Shown here: one piece after another, positions 11,463 to 22,976 of the stretch
How the letters are laid out: the number at the start of each line of letters is the position of its first letter
Position numbering within the stretch: the stretch's first letter is position 1
Assembly: GCA_030386875.1 (NCBI GenBank)
Contig: CM059578.1
Span: forward strand, 25,157,009-25,221,008
DNA: 64,000 nt
Direction of reading: 5' to 3'
Source of the DNA: Morinoia aosen
Taxonomy: Eukaryota > Arthropoda > Malacostraca > Amphipoda > Talitridae
Position numbers and translations under genes: made by a program
Notes under the pieces: generated by a model
Database searches by the model: none
Told to the model about the DNA's origin: nothing
Seen by the model: only the letters and a program-made list of their open reading frames with translations

Positions 11463-11612
11463 CACGCCCCCACATCCGGTGCGTGAAGTACTATCACTTC
11501 TCCTCAGCACGCGTCGGCACGTTTTTTTGGGCCATAATTAAGGGCAAATTATGGACAGGTGAGACTTATGGCGGGCATTATGGGCAGGTGAAGTATGGCG
11601 AACTTTATGGCC

Positions 11613-11651
11613 TCTCGCGGCGAGACATGGGGAGGTGTCTCGTAGCGAGAC
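11613..11651. repeat. Twin TCTCG/CGAGA hairpins
   Basis: TCTCG-CGG-CGAGA at 11613-11625 and GTCTCG-TAG-CGAGAC at 11637-11651. They sit immediately before the 16-17-bp array. Confidence 0.7.
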
Positions 11652-11654
11652 GTG

Positions 11655-12536
11655 TTTAGTACCCTCCCTATGGTGCCCTCCCTATGGTGCCCTCCCTATG
11701 GTGCCCTCCCTATGGTGCCCTTCCTCTGGCGCCCTCCATCTAGCGCCCTCCCTCTGGCGCCCTCCCTATGGTGCCCTCCCTCTGGCGCCCTCCCTCTGGC
11801 GCCCTCCCTCTGGCGCCCTCCCTCTGGTTGTGATGAGTTACACAGATGATGAGTTACACACCCCCCTATGGTGCCCTCCTTCTGGCGCCCCCCTCCCTAT
11901 GGTGCCCTCCCTATGGTGCCCTCCCTATGGTGCCCTCCCACTGGCGCCCTCCCTCTATCGCCCTCCCTATGGCACCCTCCCTATGGCACCCTCCCTATGG
12001 TGCCCTCCCTATGGTGCCCACCCTCTGGTGCCCTCCCTCTGGCGCCCTCCCTATGGTGCCCCCCTCCCTATGGTACCCCCCCTCCCTATGGTGCCCTCCT
12101 CCCTATGGTGCCCCCCTCCCTATGGTGCCCCCTCCCTATGATGCCCCCCCCTATGGTGCCCCCCTCCCTATGGTACCACCCTCCCTATGGTGCCCCCTCC
12201 CTATGGTGCCCCCCTCCCTATGGTGCCCCCCTCCCTTTGGTGCCCCCCTCCCTATGGTGCCCCCTCGCTATGGTGCCCCCCTCCCTATGGTGCCCTTCTC
12301 CCTATGGTGCCCCCCTCCCTATGGTACCCCCCTCCCTATGATGCCCCCCTCCCTATGGTGCCCCCCTCCTTATGGTGCCCCCTCCCAATGGTGCCCCCCT
12401 CCTTATGGTGCCCCCTCCAAATGGTGCCCCCCTCCTTATGGTGCCCCCTCCCAATGGTGCCCCCCTCCTTATGGTGCCCCCTCCCAATGGTGCCCCCCTC
12501 CCTATGGTACCCCTTCTCTATGTTGCCCCCTTTTTC
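11655..12536. repeat. Minisatellite, 16-17-bp unit, about 52 copies
   Basis: The unit is CCCTCCCTATGGTGC with TATGG/TCTGG/ATGGCACC variants. From about 12060 extra C residues change the phase. From 12365 to 12500 units alternate CCTTATGG and CCCAATGG as a ~33-bp dimer. Pro/Trp/Cys-rich frames on the plus strand are artefacts. A foreign insertion lies at about 11826-11866 (see findings). Confidence 0.95.
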
Positions 12537-12540
12537 CCTG

Positions 12541-12571
12541 TGTGTGTGTAGGTGTGTGCGCACCCACACAC

Positions 12572-12612
<41 letters not shown>

Positions 12613-12613
12613 A
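12541..12613. repeat. TG/CA microsatellite forming an 18-bp perfect hairpin
   Basis: TGTGTGTGTAGGTGTGTG (12541-12558) is exactly complementary to CACACACCTACACACACA (12565-12582), with a 6-base loop. A CA run continues to 12613. Confidence 0.9.
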
Positions 12614-12900
12614 ACACACGCGGCTCCGTCATCTACTTAACGAGCGAGCGATGAGCTGAGGCTAATGAGGGCTAATTAGGTCAAGCGTGCGGACCGCCCC
12701 GGGTGATGTGCGGCGTGCTAATTCGCGGGGCTAGTTAGTGTGATGCTCACATAAGTGTCTTAATGAGTTGTGCACGTTAGCGTCTTAATGTGATGCTCAC
12801 ATTAGCGTCTTAATGAGTTGTATGCATTTGCATTTTTATGGGAAGCTTACATTAGCGTGTTAATGAGTTGTACACGTTAGCGTGTTTACGTATTGCTCAC
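12614..12900. repeat. Decayed left flank of the 29-bp array
   Basis: TTAATGAGTTGT, GATGCTCACATTAGCGTCTT and similar blocks recur with changes and grade into the next array, whose unit has GCTAATGAG. Confidence 0.6.
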
Positions 12901-13357
12901 CTCCGCTAAAAAGGTAATGAGGTACACACCTGCGCTAACGAGATGATGAGTTACACACCTGCGCTAACGAGCTAATGAGGTACACACCTGCGCTAACGAG
13001 CTAATGAGCTACACACCTGCGCTAACGAGCTAATGAGCTACACACCTGCGCTAACGAGCTAATGAGCTACACACCTGCACTAACGAGCTAATGAGTTACA
13101 CATTTGCACTAACGAGCTAATGAGCTACACACCTGCGCTAACGAGCTAATGAGCTACACACCTGCACTAACGAGCTAATGAGTTACACATTTGCACTAAC
13201 GAGCTAATGAGCTACACACCTGCGCTAACGAGCTAATGAGCTACACACCTGCGCTAACGAGCTAATGAGCTACACACCTGCGCTAACGAGCTAATGAGCT
13301 ACACACCTGCACTAACGAGCTAATGAGCTACACACCTGCGCTAACGAGCTAATGATT
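12901..13357. repeat. Minisatellite, 29-bp unit, about 16 copies
   Basis: The unit contains TACACACCTGCGCTAACGAG then CTAATGAGC. A variant (CATTTGCACTAAC) recurs twice in the middle about 90-100 bp apart, pointing to local duplication of several units. Confidence 0.96.
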
Positions 13358-14703
13358 TTGTCGTAAGGCGAGGATTTGTTGTTTTATGTCGTAAGTTACG
13401 ACGGTGGGAGTACGCGTTTGGTTGTCGTAAATTACAATGTCTGTGAAATGATCGTCTGGCTGTCGTGAGTTATTTAGATCATACAATCATAACATGTTTG
13501 TTGTAACAACTGCCTACTAGTGTAACAAACTTGTTAAGGTGTAAGAACTTCCGATGAGTGTAGGTAGAGAAACAACTTTAAAGTTACGGTTGTGTCGTAA
13601 ATCGTATTATTACGCCATTGAGCAACTTGAAGCTGTCACACGACCGTAACGGAAGGCGTGTCGTAATTTATAACTGTCGTAAAATAACTGTCAATATTCA
13701 TTGTCTATAAATATCGCGCGGCTGAAAGTGGTAAACCTACTATGTGTAGCGTAATAATCTACTTTCTCTCTACCTCCAATAGTAATGGTATGAAAGTAGT
13801 TAATCTACCTTCAACAGCATTAGTATGAAGATAATAATCTACTTTCTACCCTTTAGTCCAGTGAACAATTTAGAGACCGCTCTACGCTCCGCTCCAGTCT
13901 ACCCACATATCTACGTATCAATATATTTTGTGTCTATTCTCTTAACTGTTATCAGAAAATAACTTTTACGCAGCACACCTGGCATCATTTAAAACATTCA
14001 CTACGTGTCCGCGGTCGCTACGGTTGGTTTGGTTCGGTTGGAAGAAGCAGAATTGAAAAGCCATCTGTACTGCTTGATTATATTCTTATTTTTTTCTAAA
14101 AAGCAGAAAAAATACAATTACGCGATAACATTTTAACTTGTACGCCATAGTCTGATTTAAATAAAGGTAGTGAAATCAGTGAGATGGTAGTCATTGCTAC
14201 TGGTACATTAATTAGCAATTTAACGAGTGGTACACATATGTATCAATACTTTGCGAACGCTTTACGACACATGAAGACATTTTTCATGTTCACATTCACT
14301 AAGCCCAACATTCAGAATTTCTAATGAATAAAAACATTCACCGGTACTGAAGTATCACATTCACGAAATTTAATGACAGAATTCACATTCATCCCGCCTC
14401 GATTAAGTTGAACTACACAAATAAAGTCTTGAACTTTCGTTGGTTCAAAAAAAAGTAAAAATTACCCGAGCGTCAGAAGATGTGGTGAAGTTGATTTTTG
14501 AGCCTGTAATTCCAACACTCGAAGTTGGGGAAGGCCTCATAAATTAAAGCTTCCTTAAATTAGTCACGGCTATGATACATACATAGATCATACAATACCA
14601 GCATGTATGTTGTAAGATCTTCTGATGAGTGTAAAACTCTTGATGGGGTTATACCCCACTGGAGGAATCAATATTAACCCAAATTACGTTTACTCGCGAT
14701 AAG
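13358..14703. other. AT-rich low-copy region with faint repeats
   Basis: GTCGTAA-type motifs recur at 13364-13690. AGATCATACAAT...GTTGTAA...GATGAGTGTA occurs at about 13476-13563 and again, diverged, at 14586-14632. AATAATCTACTTTCT recurs at 13745-13850. No ORF with coding character. Confidence 0.5.
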
Positions 14704-14832
14704 TGTGTCACATTGGACACACGCAAGCGTGTCACATTGGACACACGCAAGCGTGTCACATTGGACACACGCAAGCGTGTCACATTGGACACACGCAAGC
14801 GTGTCACATTGGACACACGCAAGCGTGTCACG
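14704..14832. repeat. Minisatellite, 24-bp unit, 5.3 copies
   Basis: The unit is GTGTCACATTGGACACAC plus GCAAGC, nearly invariant. Each unit holds a GTGTC/GACAC inverted repeat like the hairpins near 6.6-7.1 kb. Confidence 0.95.
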
Positions 14833-14880
14833 AGAGATTCACAGCTGTGCGTCACTCGTGACACATTCGTGAACTCGTTT

Positions 14881-14988
14881 CCCAGTCTATCTTTTTCACC
14901 GACTGCAAGCATGTTTTTCGCTACCCTAGTAATTAAATCGCTTGGGCGGCGAAAAACATGCATGCTTGAGCGAAAAAGTTAGACTGGG
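14881..14988. mobile_element. 108-bp palindromic MITE (family M1), copy A
   Basis: Starts CCCAGTCTATCTTTTTCACC and ends GAAAAAGTTAGACTGGG. The two ~44-base arms are near reverse complements and include a GCATG-type core and GTTTTTCGC. The AATTAAATCGCTTGGG centre is shared with copies at 28233-28340 and 37363-37470. TTT on both sides may be the target duplication. It is non-coding and so non-autonomous. The parent superfamily cannot be assigned. Confidence 0.88.
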
Positions 14989-15055
14989 TTTGCGAGTTAT
15001 TTTTGGGCTCTGGAAAAGCAGCGATTCTTCCGCTGCATTTGCAACGAAATGCTAA

Positions 15056-15640
15056 GATGAAAGGCAATTTCATTACAGCAACGATACTAACAAGGCAATT
15101 TCATAATGGCAGCAGTACTGACAAGGCAATTTCATTAGAGAGTCGACAAAACAATTTCATTACAGAGCTGACAAAACAATTTCATTACAGAGCTGACAAG
15201 ACAATTTCATTACAGAGCTGACAAGACAATTTCTTTACAGAGCCCACAAGACAATTTCATTACAGAGCCCACAAGACAATTTCATTACAGAGCCCACAAG
15301 ACAATTTCATTGCAGAGCCCACAAGACAATTTCATTACAGAGCTGACAAGACAATTTCATTACAGAGCTGACAAGACAATTTCATAACCGAGCTGACCAG
15401 ACAATTTCATTACAGAGCTGACAAGACAATTACATTACCGAGCTGACCAGACAATTTCATTACAGAGCTGACAAGACAATTACATTACCGAGCTGACCAG
15501 ACAATTTCATTACAGAGCTGACAAGACAATTACATTACCGAGCTGACCAGACAATTTCATTACAGAGCTTACAAGACAATCACAGAGCTGACAAGACAAT
15601 CACAGAGCTGACAAGACAATCAAAGAGCTGACAAGACCAC
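15056..15640. repeat. Minisatellite, 25-bp unit, about 23 copies, partly in 50-bp dimers
   Basis: The unit is ACAAGACAATTTCATTACAG plus AGCTG. From about 15371 to 15570 it alternates with a second form (CAATTACATTACCGAGCTGA) as four 50-bp dimers. A separate block of about four units at 15240-15330 has AGCCC instead of AGCTG. Confidence 0.95.
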
Positions 15641-15669
15641 AAAACCAGACGCAGCTGCCCTGCCAAGAC

Positions 15670-15762
15670 CCGGCCGGCACGCTGGCCCACTCGGCCGCCG
15701 GTTTTTATGCGTCCGTCGAGGGTTTTCCGGGCGATAAAAACCCGGCAGCGTGAAGCGGCCGG
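15670..15762. repeat. GC-rich imperfect hairpin
   Basis: The left arm has CCGGCCG, CACGCTG and CCGGTTTTTAT in order. The right arm has the complementary ATAAAAACCCGG, CAGCGTG and CGGCCGG. The left arm carries about 13 extra bases. CpG-rich, unlike its neighbours, and it ends five bases before the poly-G run. Confidence 0.75.
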
Positions 15763-15766
15763 AACT

Positions 15767-15788
15767 GGGGGGGGGGGGGGGGGGGGGG
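15767..15788. repeat. Homopolymer G run, 22 bases
   Basis: An uninterrupted run of about 22 G. The exact length in such runs is often wrong in assemblies. Confidence 0.9.
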
Positions 15789-15888
15789 TGAGGAGGTTGT
15801 AGGGATCAAATGGGGGGTACATCGGGAACGAAGGTGAGGGAAAGGCGAGGGTTCTTCCGAGGAAGATTTTGAGATGTGAGATCTGTGT

Positions 15889-16925
15889 GAGGGCAGTGTG
15901 AGGGCAGTGTGAGGGAAGTGTGAGGGCAGTGTGAGGGCAGTGTAGGGGCAGTGTGGGAGCAGTGTGGGAGCAGTGCGAGGGCAGTGTGAGGGCAGTGTGA
16001 GGGCAGTTTGGGGGCAGTGTGGGGGCAGTGTGGGAGCAGTGTGAGGGCAGTGTGGGGGCAATGTGAGGGCAGTGTGGGGGCAGTGTGGGGTCAGTGTGAG
16101 GGCAGTGTGAGGGCAGTGGGGGGGCAGTGTGGGGGCAGTGGGGGGGCAGTGTGGGGGCAATGTGGGGGCAGTGTGAGGGCAGTGTGGGGGCAGTGTGAGG
16201 GCAGTGTGGGGGCAGTGTGGGGGCAGTGTGAGGGCAGTGTGAGGGCAGTGTGAGGGCAGTGTGGGGGCAGTGTGAGGGCAGTGTAGGGGCAATGTGGGGG
16301 TAGTGTGGGGGCAGTGTGAGGGCAGTGTGGGGGCAGTGTGGGGCAGTGTGAGGGCAGTGTGGGGGCAGTGTGGTGGCAGTGTGGGGGCAGTGTGAGGGCA
16401 GTGTGGTGGCAGTGTGGGGGCAGTGTGGGGGCAGTGTGGGGCAGTGTGAGGGCAGTGTGGGGGCAGTGTGGGGACAGTGTGGGGCAGTGTGGGGCAGTGT
16501 GAGGGCAGTGTGGGGGCAGTGTGGGGGCAGTGTGAGGGCAGTGTGGGGGTAGTGTGGGGGCAGTGTAGGGGCAGTGTGGGGCAGTGTGGGGCAGTGTGAG
16601 GCAGTGTGGGGGCAGTGTGGGGGCAGTGTGAGGGCATTGTGGGGCAGTGTGGGGGCAGTGTGGGGGCAGTGTGAGGGCAGTGTGCGGGCAGTGTGGGGGC
16701 AGTGTGGGGGCAGTGTGGGGGCAGTGTGGGGGCAGTGGGGGGGCAGTGTTGGGGCAGCGGGGGGGCAGTGTGAGGGCAGTGTGAGTGCAGTGTGGGGGCA
16801 GTGTGAGGGCAGTGTGAGGGCAGTGTGAGGGCAGTGTGAGGGCAGTGTGAGGGCAGTGTGATCGCAGTGTGAGGGCAGTGTGAGGGCAGTGTGAGGGCAG
16901 TGTGAGGACAGTTTGAGGCAGTGGA
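15889..16925. repeat. Minisatellite, 12-bp G-rich unit, about 86 copies
   Basis: The unit is GGGGGCAGTGTG or GAGGGCAGTGTG. Some units lose one G (11 bp), which shifts the frame. The long His/Pro/Cys/Thr-rich frame on the minus strand is a by-product. G runs every 12 bp give strong quadruplex potential. Confidence 0.97.
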
Positions 16926-17094
16926 AGAAAAAGTATTTCTAATCAGTCAATAATAACATATGATGTTTTTGAACTTATTATATGTTACATTAGTGAATAA
17001 CATGTTTTCAATCAGTGATATTTTATTGAAGGTGGCAAACTAGCAAACAATTGCATTCATCTACCTCTGCTCAACTGCTGATATTTAAGAGTAG
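16926..17094. other. AT-rich spacer
   Basis: Low-copy sequence with loose TAATAACATATGAT and GAATAACATGTTTT recurrences. No gene. Confidence 0.4.
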
Positions 17095-17360
17095 ATGTGT
17101 GATGTAGTTTTGATAGACATGTATATAAAGTGATGAATAAATGTGGTTTTGATGAATGTGTTATATAACTTTGATGAATATATTGTAGTTTTGATAAATA
17201 AATATACAGTGATAAATATAAAGCAGTTTTGATGATTATATTGTATGAATTTGTTGAATGAATTCTAGACTTGATACCGCAAATGATGAATATACAGTAT
17301 TTTTGATGAATATATTTTATAAATTTGATGAATATTATTTGGTTTTGATACATTTGAAGT
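17095..17360. repeat. Degenerate AT-rich repeat
   Basis: TTTTGATGAATATATTGTA-like blocks recur about 11 times at irregular spacing (19-30 bp). Old. Confidence 0.7.
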
Positions 17361-18084
17361 GAAAGCTGTTTGAATGAGTTTTCATCCCAGCCTCTCTAAG
17401 TGCGATTTCCCGCCTCCAATCTCAGTTATAATGGCTTTGCATATGCCTACCTATTTTCAAATTTTCCTAAGTTTGTTTGCAATAAATCCTACAAAAAAGT
17501 CTTCTAATATTCAAATGTTATTAACAAAATGTAAAACAGATGAAACTATCATCCCCACATTCATTCTCTTTTTCGTTTGCATTTATGTACAAATATGTTT
17601 CTCTAATATCATGTCTTCTTGCAGAAATATTATACATTTTGGGTCGATGTTGGTGTAGTTGCATTGGAGTGTGTTGGTGTTGTCTTTAAAATTTCTTGTT
17701 GCCTAAACGTTCTCAGTGGACGTGTTAGTGTTGAGTGAGTGTTTACAGCCTCTAATTTTTTTACACTAACAAAAATTTATGATAAATTTTTTTTTATATT
17801 AATAGTCTATTTTCTGGAAGCCTATACTCAAAAAAGTTACTGGTATTGCCTGAGATTTTTTTTACCCTAATTATCGATTAACGGCTTCTGGTAGAAAATA
17901 ATTTTCTATTTTTTACATTAACAAAACAATTTTTACACTAATTTCAAATTTGCCATGGTATTTGAACTACTTTAGGAACCACCAAAAAACCTAAATTTCA
18001 CAATAATTTCACAACTCACCATAACTCACCGTACGGTGGGGTCACACGTGAACTACCCGCTGCCGTTTATAGTAAGCCATTGTA
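17361..18084. other. Low-copy AT-rich region, no gene supported
   Basis: A 94-codon frame from about 17374 lacks any recognisable motif, and I do not call it a gene. AAAATTTATGATAAATTTTT near 17770 is self-complementary in part. ACTCACC repeats near 18015-18030. Confidence 0.4.
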
Positions 18085-18525
18085 GTTCCTATTTTCTAAA
18101 TACTCTCATTATAATTCCAAGACTATAAATACTTCATTATAATCCTCATTCTCTAAAAACTTTTATTAAATGTCTCATTCTATGGATATTTCTATGATAA
18201 ATCCTATTCTCTCAATACTAGTATTGTAATATTCATATCCTCAGTATTTTTATAGTTATTATCATTCTTCAAATATTTCAATAGTAGATCCCATTTTCTC
18301 AGTACTTTTACTATAATTCCTATTTTTTAAATGCTTTTTTTGTAATTCCCATTATCCCAATACTTTTTTGTTAATTATTTTCTCAAAAATCTTTTCATAA
18401 TTCCCATCATCTCAATACTATTTTGTAAATTATGCTCCCTCAACATTTTTATGATGATTTCCATCCTATAAACACTCATGAGTACATTATTAATTAATTG
18501 TTCTTTAATACTTGGATATTCATTT
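18085..18525. repeat. Degenerate repeat, about 30-bp unit, about 14 copies
   Basis: CTCAATACTTTTATTATAATTCC-type blocks recur throughout, all diverged (TATAATTCC, TGTAATTCCCATT, CATAATTCCCATC). Confidence 0.7.
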
Positions 18526-18740
18526 TTGAGCGATACTGCCCCGCATTCTGCTAAAAAATCTACCCTTTAGCGTGTGATTCTGTAATACAGAGTTGAATTT
18601 TTGTGTATATGTTATTCTTCAGGTATTTTTCGATTGTTTGTTATGCCTTAAACATTTCAGAGTATTCTTACTCGCAGGACACTTTCCTGAGCATTTGTCA
18701 TTGAGGAGACATTTCCCAGGTAAGAATTATGCTATAAACA
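18526..18740. repeat. Left decayed flank of the 58-bp array
   Basis: TTATGCCTTAAACATTTCAG and nearby GAGCATTTGTCATT are mutated relatives of the unit that follows. Confidence 0.5.
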
Positions 18741-21308
18741 TTTTCTCCGTGTTTGATATACCCTAGATGCTCTCCAGTATGTTCATATGCCTTAAACATT
18801 TTCTCCGTGTTTGATATACCCTAGATGCTCTCCAGTATGTTCATCATGCCTTAAACATTTTCTCCGTGTTTGATATACCCTAGATGCTCTCCAGTATGTT
18901 CATATGCCTTAAACATTTTCTCCGTGTTTGATATACCCTAGATGCTCTCCAGTATGTTCATCATGCCTTAAACATTTTCTCCGTGTTTGATATACCCTAG
19001 ATGCTCTCCAGTATGTTCATATGCCTTAAACATTTTCTCCGTGTTTGATATACCCTAGATGCTCTTCAGTATGTTCATCATGCCTTAAACATTTTCTCCG
19101 TGTTTGATATACCCTAGATGCTCTCCAGTATGTTCATCATGCCTTAAACATTTTCTCCGTGTTTGATATACCCTAGATGCTCTCCAGTATGTTCATATGC
19201 CTTAAACATTTTCTCCGTGTTTGATATACCCTAGATGCTCTCCAGTATGTTCATATGCCTTAAACATTTTCTCCGTGTTTGATATACCCTAGATGCTCTC
19301 CAGTATGTTCATCATGCTTTAAACATTTTCTCCGTGTTTGATATACCCTAGATGCTCTCCAGTATGTTCATATGCCTTAAACATTTTCTCCGTGTTTGAT
19401 ATACCCTAGATGCTCTCCAGTATGTTCATATGCCTTAAACATTTTCTCCGTGTTTGATATACCCTAGATGCTCTCCAGTATGTTCATCATGCCTTAAACA
19501 TTTTCTCCGTGTTTGATATACCCTAGATGCTCTCCAGTATGTTCATCATGCCTTAAACATTTTCTCCGTGTTTGATATACCCTAGATGCTCTCCAGTATG
19601 TTCATATGCCTTAAACATTTTCTCCGTGTTTGATATACCCTAGATGCTCTCCAGTATGTTCATCATGCCTTAAACATTTTCTCCGTGTTTGATATACCCT
19701 AGATGCTCTCCAGTATGTTCATATGCCTTAAACATTTTCTCCGTGTTTGATATACCCTAGATGCTCTCCAGTATGTTCATATGCCTTAAACATTTTCTCC
19801 GTGTTTGATATACCCTAGATGCTCTCCAGTATGTTCATATGCCTTAAACATTTTCTCCGTGTTTGATATACCCTAGATGCTCTCCAGTATGTTCATCATG
19901 CCTTAAACATTTTCTCCGTGTTTGATATACCCTAGATGCTCTCCAGTATGTTCATATGCCTTAAACATTTTCTCCGTGTTTGATATACCCTAGATGCTCT
20001 CCAGTATGTTCATATGCCTTAAACATTTTCTCCGTGTTTGATATACCCTAGATGCTCTCCAGTATGTTCATCATGCCTTAAACATTTTCTCCGTGTTTGA
20101 TATACCCTAGATGCTCTCCAGTATGTTCATCATGCTTTAAACATTTTCTCCGTGTTTGATATACCCTAGATGCTCTCCAGTATGTTCATATGCCTTAAAC
20201 ATTTTCTCCGTGTTTGATATACCCTAGATGCTCTCCAGTATGTTCATCATGCCTTAAACATTTTCTCCGTGTTTGATATACCCTAGATGCTCTCCAGTAT
20301 GTTCATATGCCTTAAACATTTTCTCCGTGTTTGATATACCCTAGATGCTCTCCAGTATGTTCATATGCCTTAAACATTTTCTCCGTGTTTGATATACCCT
20401 AGATGCTCTCCAGTATGTTCATCATGCCTTAAACATTTTCTCCGTGTTTGATATACCCTAGATGCTCTCCAGTATGTTCATCATGCTTTAAACATTTTCT
20501 CCGTGTTTGATATACCCTAGATGCTCTCCAGTATGTTCATATGCCTTAAACATTTTCTCCGTGTTTGATATACCCTAGATGCTCTCCAGTATGTTCATCA
20601 TGCCTTAAACATTTTCTCCGTGTTTGATATACCCTAGATGCTCTCCAGTATGTTCATATGCCTTAAACATTTTCTCCGTGTTTGATATACCCTAGATGCT
20701 CTCCAGTATGTTCATCATGCTTTAAACATTTTCTCCGTGTTTGATATACCCTAGATGCTCTCCAGTATGTTCATATGCCTTAAACATTTTCTCCGTGTTT
20801 GATATACCCTAGATGCTCTCCAGTATGTTCATCATGCCTTAAACATTTTCTCCGTGTTTGATATACCCTAGATGCTCTCCAGTATGTTCATATGCCTTAA
20901 ACATTTTCTCCGTGTTTGATATACCCTAGATGCTCTCCAGTATGTTCATATGCCTTAAACATTTTCTCCGTGTTTGATATACCCTAGACGCTCTCCAGTA
21001 TGTTCATATGCCTTAAACATTTTCTCCGTGTTTGATATACCCTAGATGCTCTCCAGTATGTTCATCATGCCTTAAACATTTTCTCCGTGTTTGATATACC
21101 CTAGATGCTCTCCAGTATGTTCATCATGCCTTAAACATTTTCTCCGTGTTTGATATACCCTAGATGCTCTCCAGTATGTTCATCATGCCTTAAACATTTT
21201 CTCCGTGTTTGATATACCCTAGACGCTCTCCAGTATGTTCATCATGCCTTAAACATTTTCTCCGTGTTTGATATACCCTAGATGCTCTCCAGTATGTTCA
21301 TATGCCTT
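18741..21308. repeat. Minisatellite, 58/59-bp unit, about 44 copies
   Basis: The unit runs CTTAAACATTTTCTCCGTG, TTTGATATACCCTAGATG, CTCTCCAGTATGTTCAT. Two length classes exist: TTCATATGCC (58 bp) and TTCATCATGCC (59 bp). A third marked form has CATCATGCTTTAAAC. Point variants are rare (CTCTTCAG once, GACGCTC twice), so the core is highly homogeneous. The order of the forms is not random (see findings). Confidence 0.98.
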
Positions 21309-21760
21309 GCTTGATTTTAGCGTTTGAATTTATACTAAATGTACTGCATGTTGATGTACTGCATGTACTGCATGTGCTGTATGTTTTTTATACCTTAGAT
21401 GGTTTCTTGTACGTTATTTTTTTCAGCTAATAAGCATTCGTGCATATTTTTCAAATTTTACATGATACCTGTATGACTTTCACATCCAATAAGTTTTTCT
21501 GTTTGTTTTTTACACACATCTCATTTTTCTTTCATAATTTTTACTTATAGTTATCACAAGCTAACCTGTATTTTTTTAACGATGCATGATTTTCTCGTTT
21601 AATTTTCACATCTAGTATGCTCTCTTGCATGTTTTTATACCTTACATGATTTTCATATCTAATGCATATGCTTTCATGCATGTTTTCCATAGCCTGAATG
21701 GTGTTCGACATTATATATTTTACGGAGCCTATTTTTGATACCCAAGGTATACTCCCCTGT
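21309..21760. repeat. Right decayed flank of the 58-bp array
   Basis: TGTATGTTTTTTATACCTTAGATGGTTTCTTGTACGTT-like segments (shown here only in outline) keep the order of the unit but with heavy mutation. TGTACTGCATG repeats three times near 21340-21365. Confidence 0.55.
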
Positions 21761-22192
21761 GTGTTTTTGAAAGCCTTTAAAAAACGGCCGTTGGGAGTTA
21801 GTGCCTCGAAGCGTATAAATTAATTAGATGCCCTTTAAAAAGGCCTTAGTAACCGCCCAGCCTTATTAACATATTCTAAGGGCCTTAATTTTATACCTCA
21901 CTGAACTTAGGGAAGGAGCTGGCCAGAGGTCCTGGCGTGGACACGAGTAACTACACCTGGCTTGCGGTGATTGTTACAGGGGTTGTCGTATTTGAGGTCC
22001 GCTTCCGACGGTCACCTTACAAGTACAGTCGACCGCGGGATTTTTTCTGCAGGAAGTGCAGTGGAGACGTCGATTTTTTGTGGATATATCCGTGTTGACT
22101 GGAGGAAAAAGTTATATGAGGTGTCTGAATAAGATTAATGAGAATTTCATACATGAAATGTGATTTGACTGCTATTGTCAACATGAAATTTA
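21761..22192. other. Low-copy, CpG-containing region
   Basis: Mixed composition, with several AAGGCCTT/AGGGCCTT motifs and CCGCTTCCGACGG. No coding frame or known element seen. One of the few non-repetitive stretches in this half. Confidence 0.45.
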
Positions 22193-22976
22193 TAGGATTA
22201 TTCCGTAGTTAAATCATTTCGGAGTTGAATTATTCCGTAGTTAAATCATTTTGGAGTTGAATTATTCCGTAGTTGAATCATTTCAGAGTTGAATTATTCC
22301 GTAGTTAAATCATTTCAGAGTTGAATTATTCCGTAGTTAAATCATTTCGGAGTTGAATTATTCCGTAGTTAAATCATTTCAGAGTTGAATTATTCCGTAG
22401 TTAAATCATTTCAGAGTTGAATTATTCCGTAGTTAAATCATTTCGGAGTTGAATTATTCCGTAGTTGAATCATTTCAGAGTTGAATTATTCCGTAGTTAA
22501 ATCATTTCAGAGTTGAATTATTCCGTAGTTAAATCATTTCAGAGTTGAATTATTCCGTAGTTAAATCATTTCAGAGTTGAATTATTCCGTAGTTAAATCA
22601 TTTCAGAGTTGAATTATTCCGTAGTTAAATCATTTCAGAGTTGAATTATTCCGTAGTTAAATCATTTCAGAGTTGAATTATTCCGTAGTTAAATCATTTT
22701 GGAGTTGAATTATTCCGTAGTTAAATCATTTCAGGGTTGAATTATTCCGTAGTTAAATCATTTCAGAGTTGAATTATTCCGTAGTTAAATCATTTCAGAG
22801 TTGAATTATTCCGTAGTTAAATCATTTCAGAGTTGAATTATTCCGTAGTTAAATCATTTCAGAGTTGAATTATTCCGTAGTTAAATCATTTCAGAGTTGA
22901 ATTATTCCGTAGTTAAATCATTTCAGAGTTGAATTATTCCGTAGTTAAATCATTTCAGAGTTGAATTATTCCGTAG
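22193..22976. repeat. Minisatellite, 32-bp unit, about 24 copies
   Basis: The unit is GTAGTTAAATCATTTCAGAG then TTGAATTATTCC. Units with TTTCGGAG or GTTGAATC are confined to the left third plus one at about 22700. The rest are near-identical. GTAGTTAAATC and GAGTTGAATTA are weakly similar, so the unit may itself be an old dimer. Confidence 0.97.

Noticed and set aside
11635..12654. Pro/Trp/Cys-rich plus-strand frames
   Set aside because: Three overlapping frames through a 16-17-bp repeat, with no flanking coding sequence.
15705..16637. His/Pro/Cys-rich minus-strand frame of 310 codons
   Set aside because: Translation of the 12-bp G-rich array. Indels of single G keep changing the frame elsewhere.
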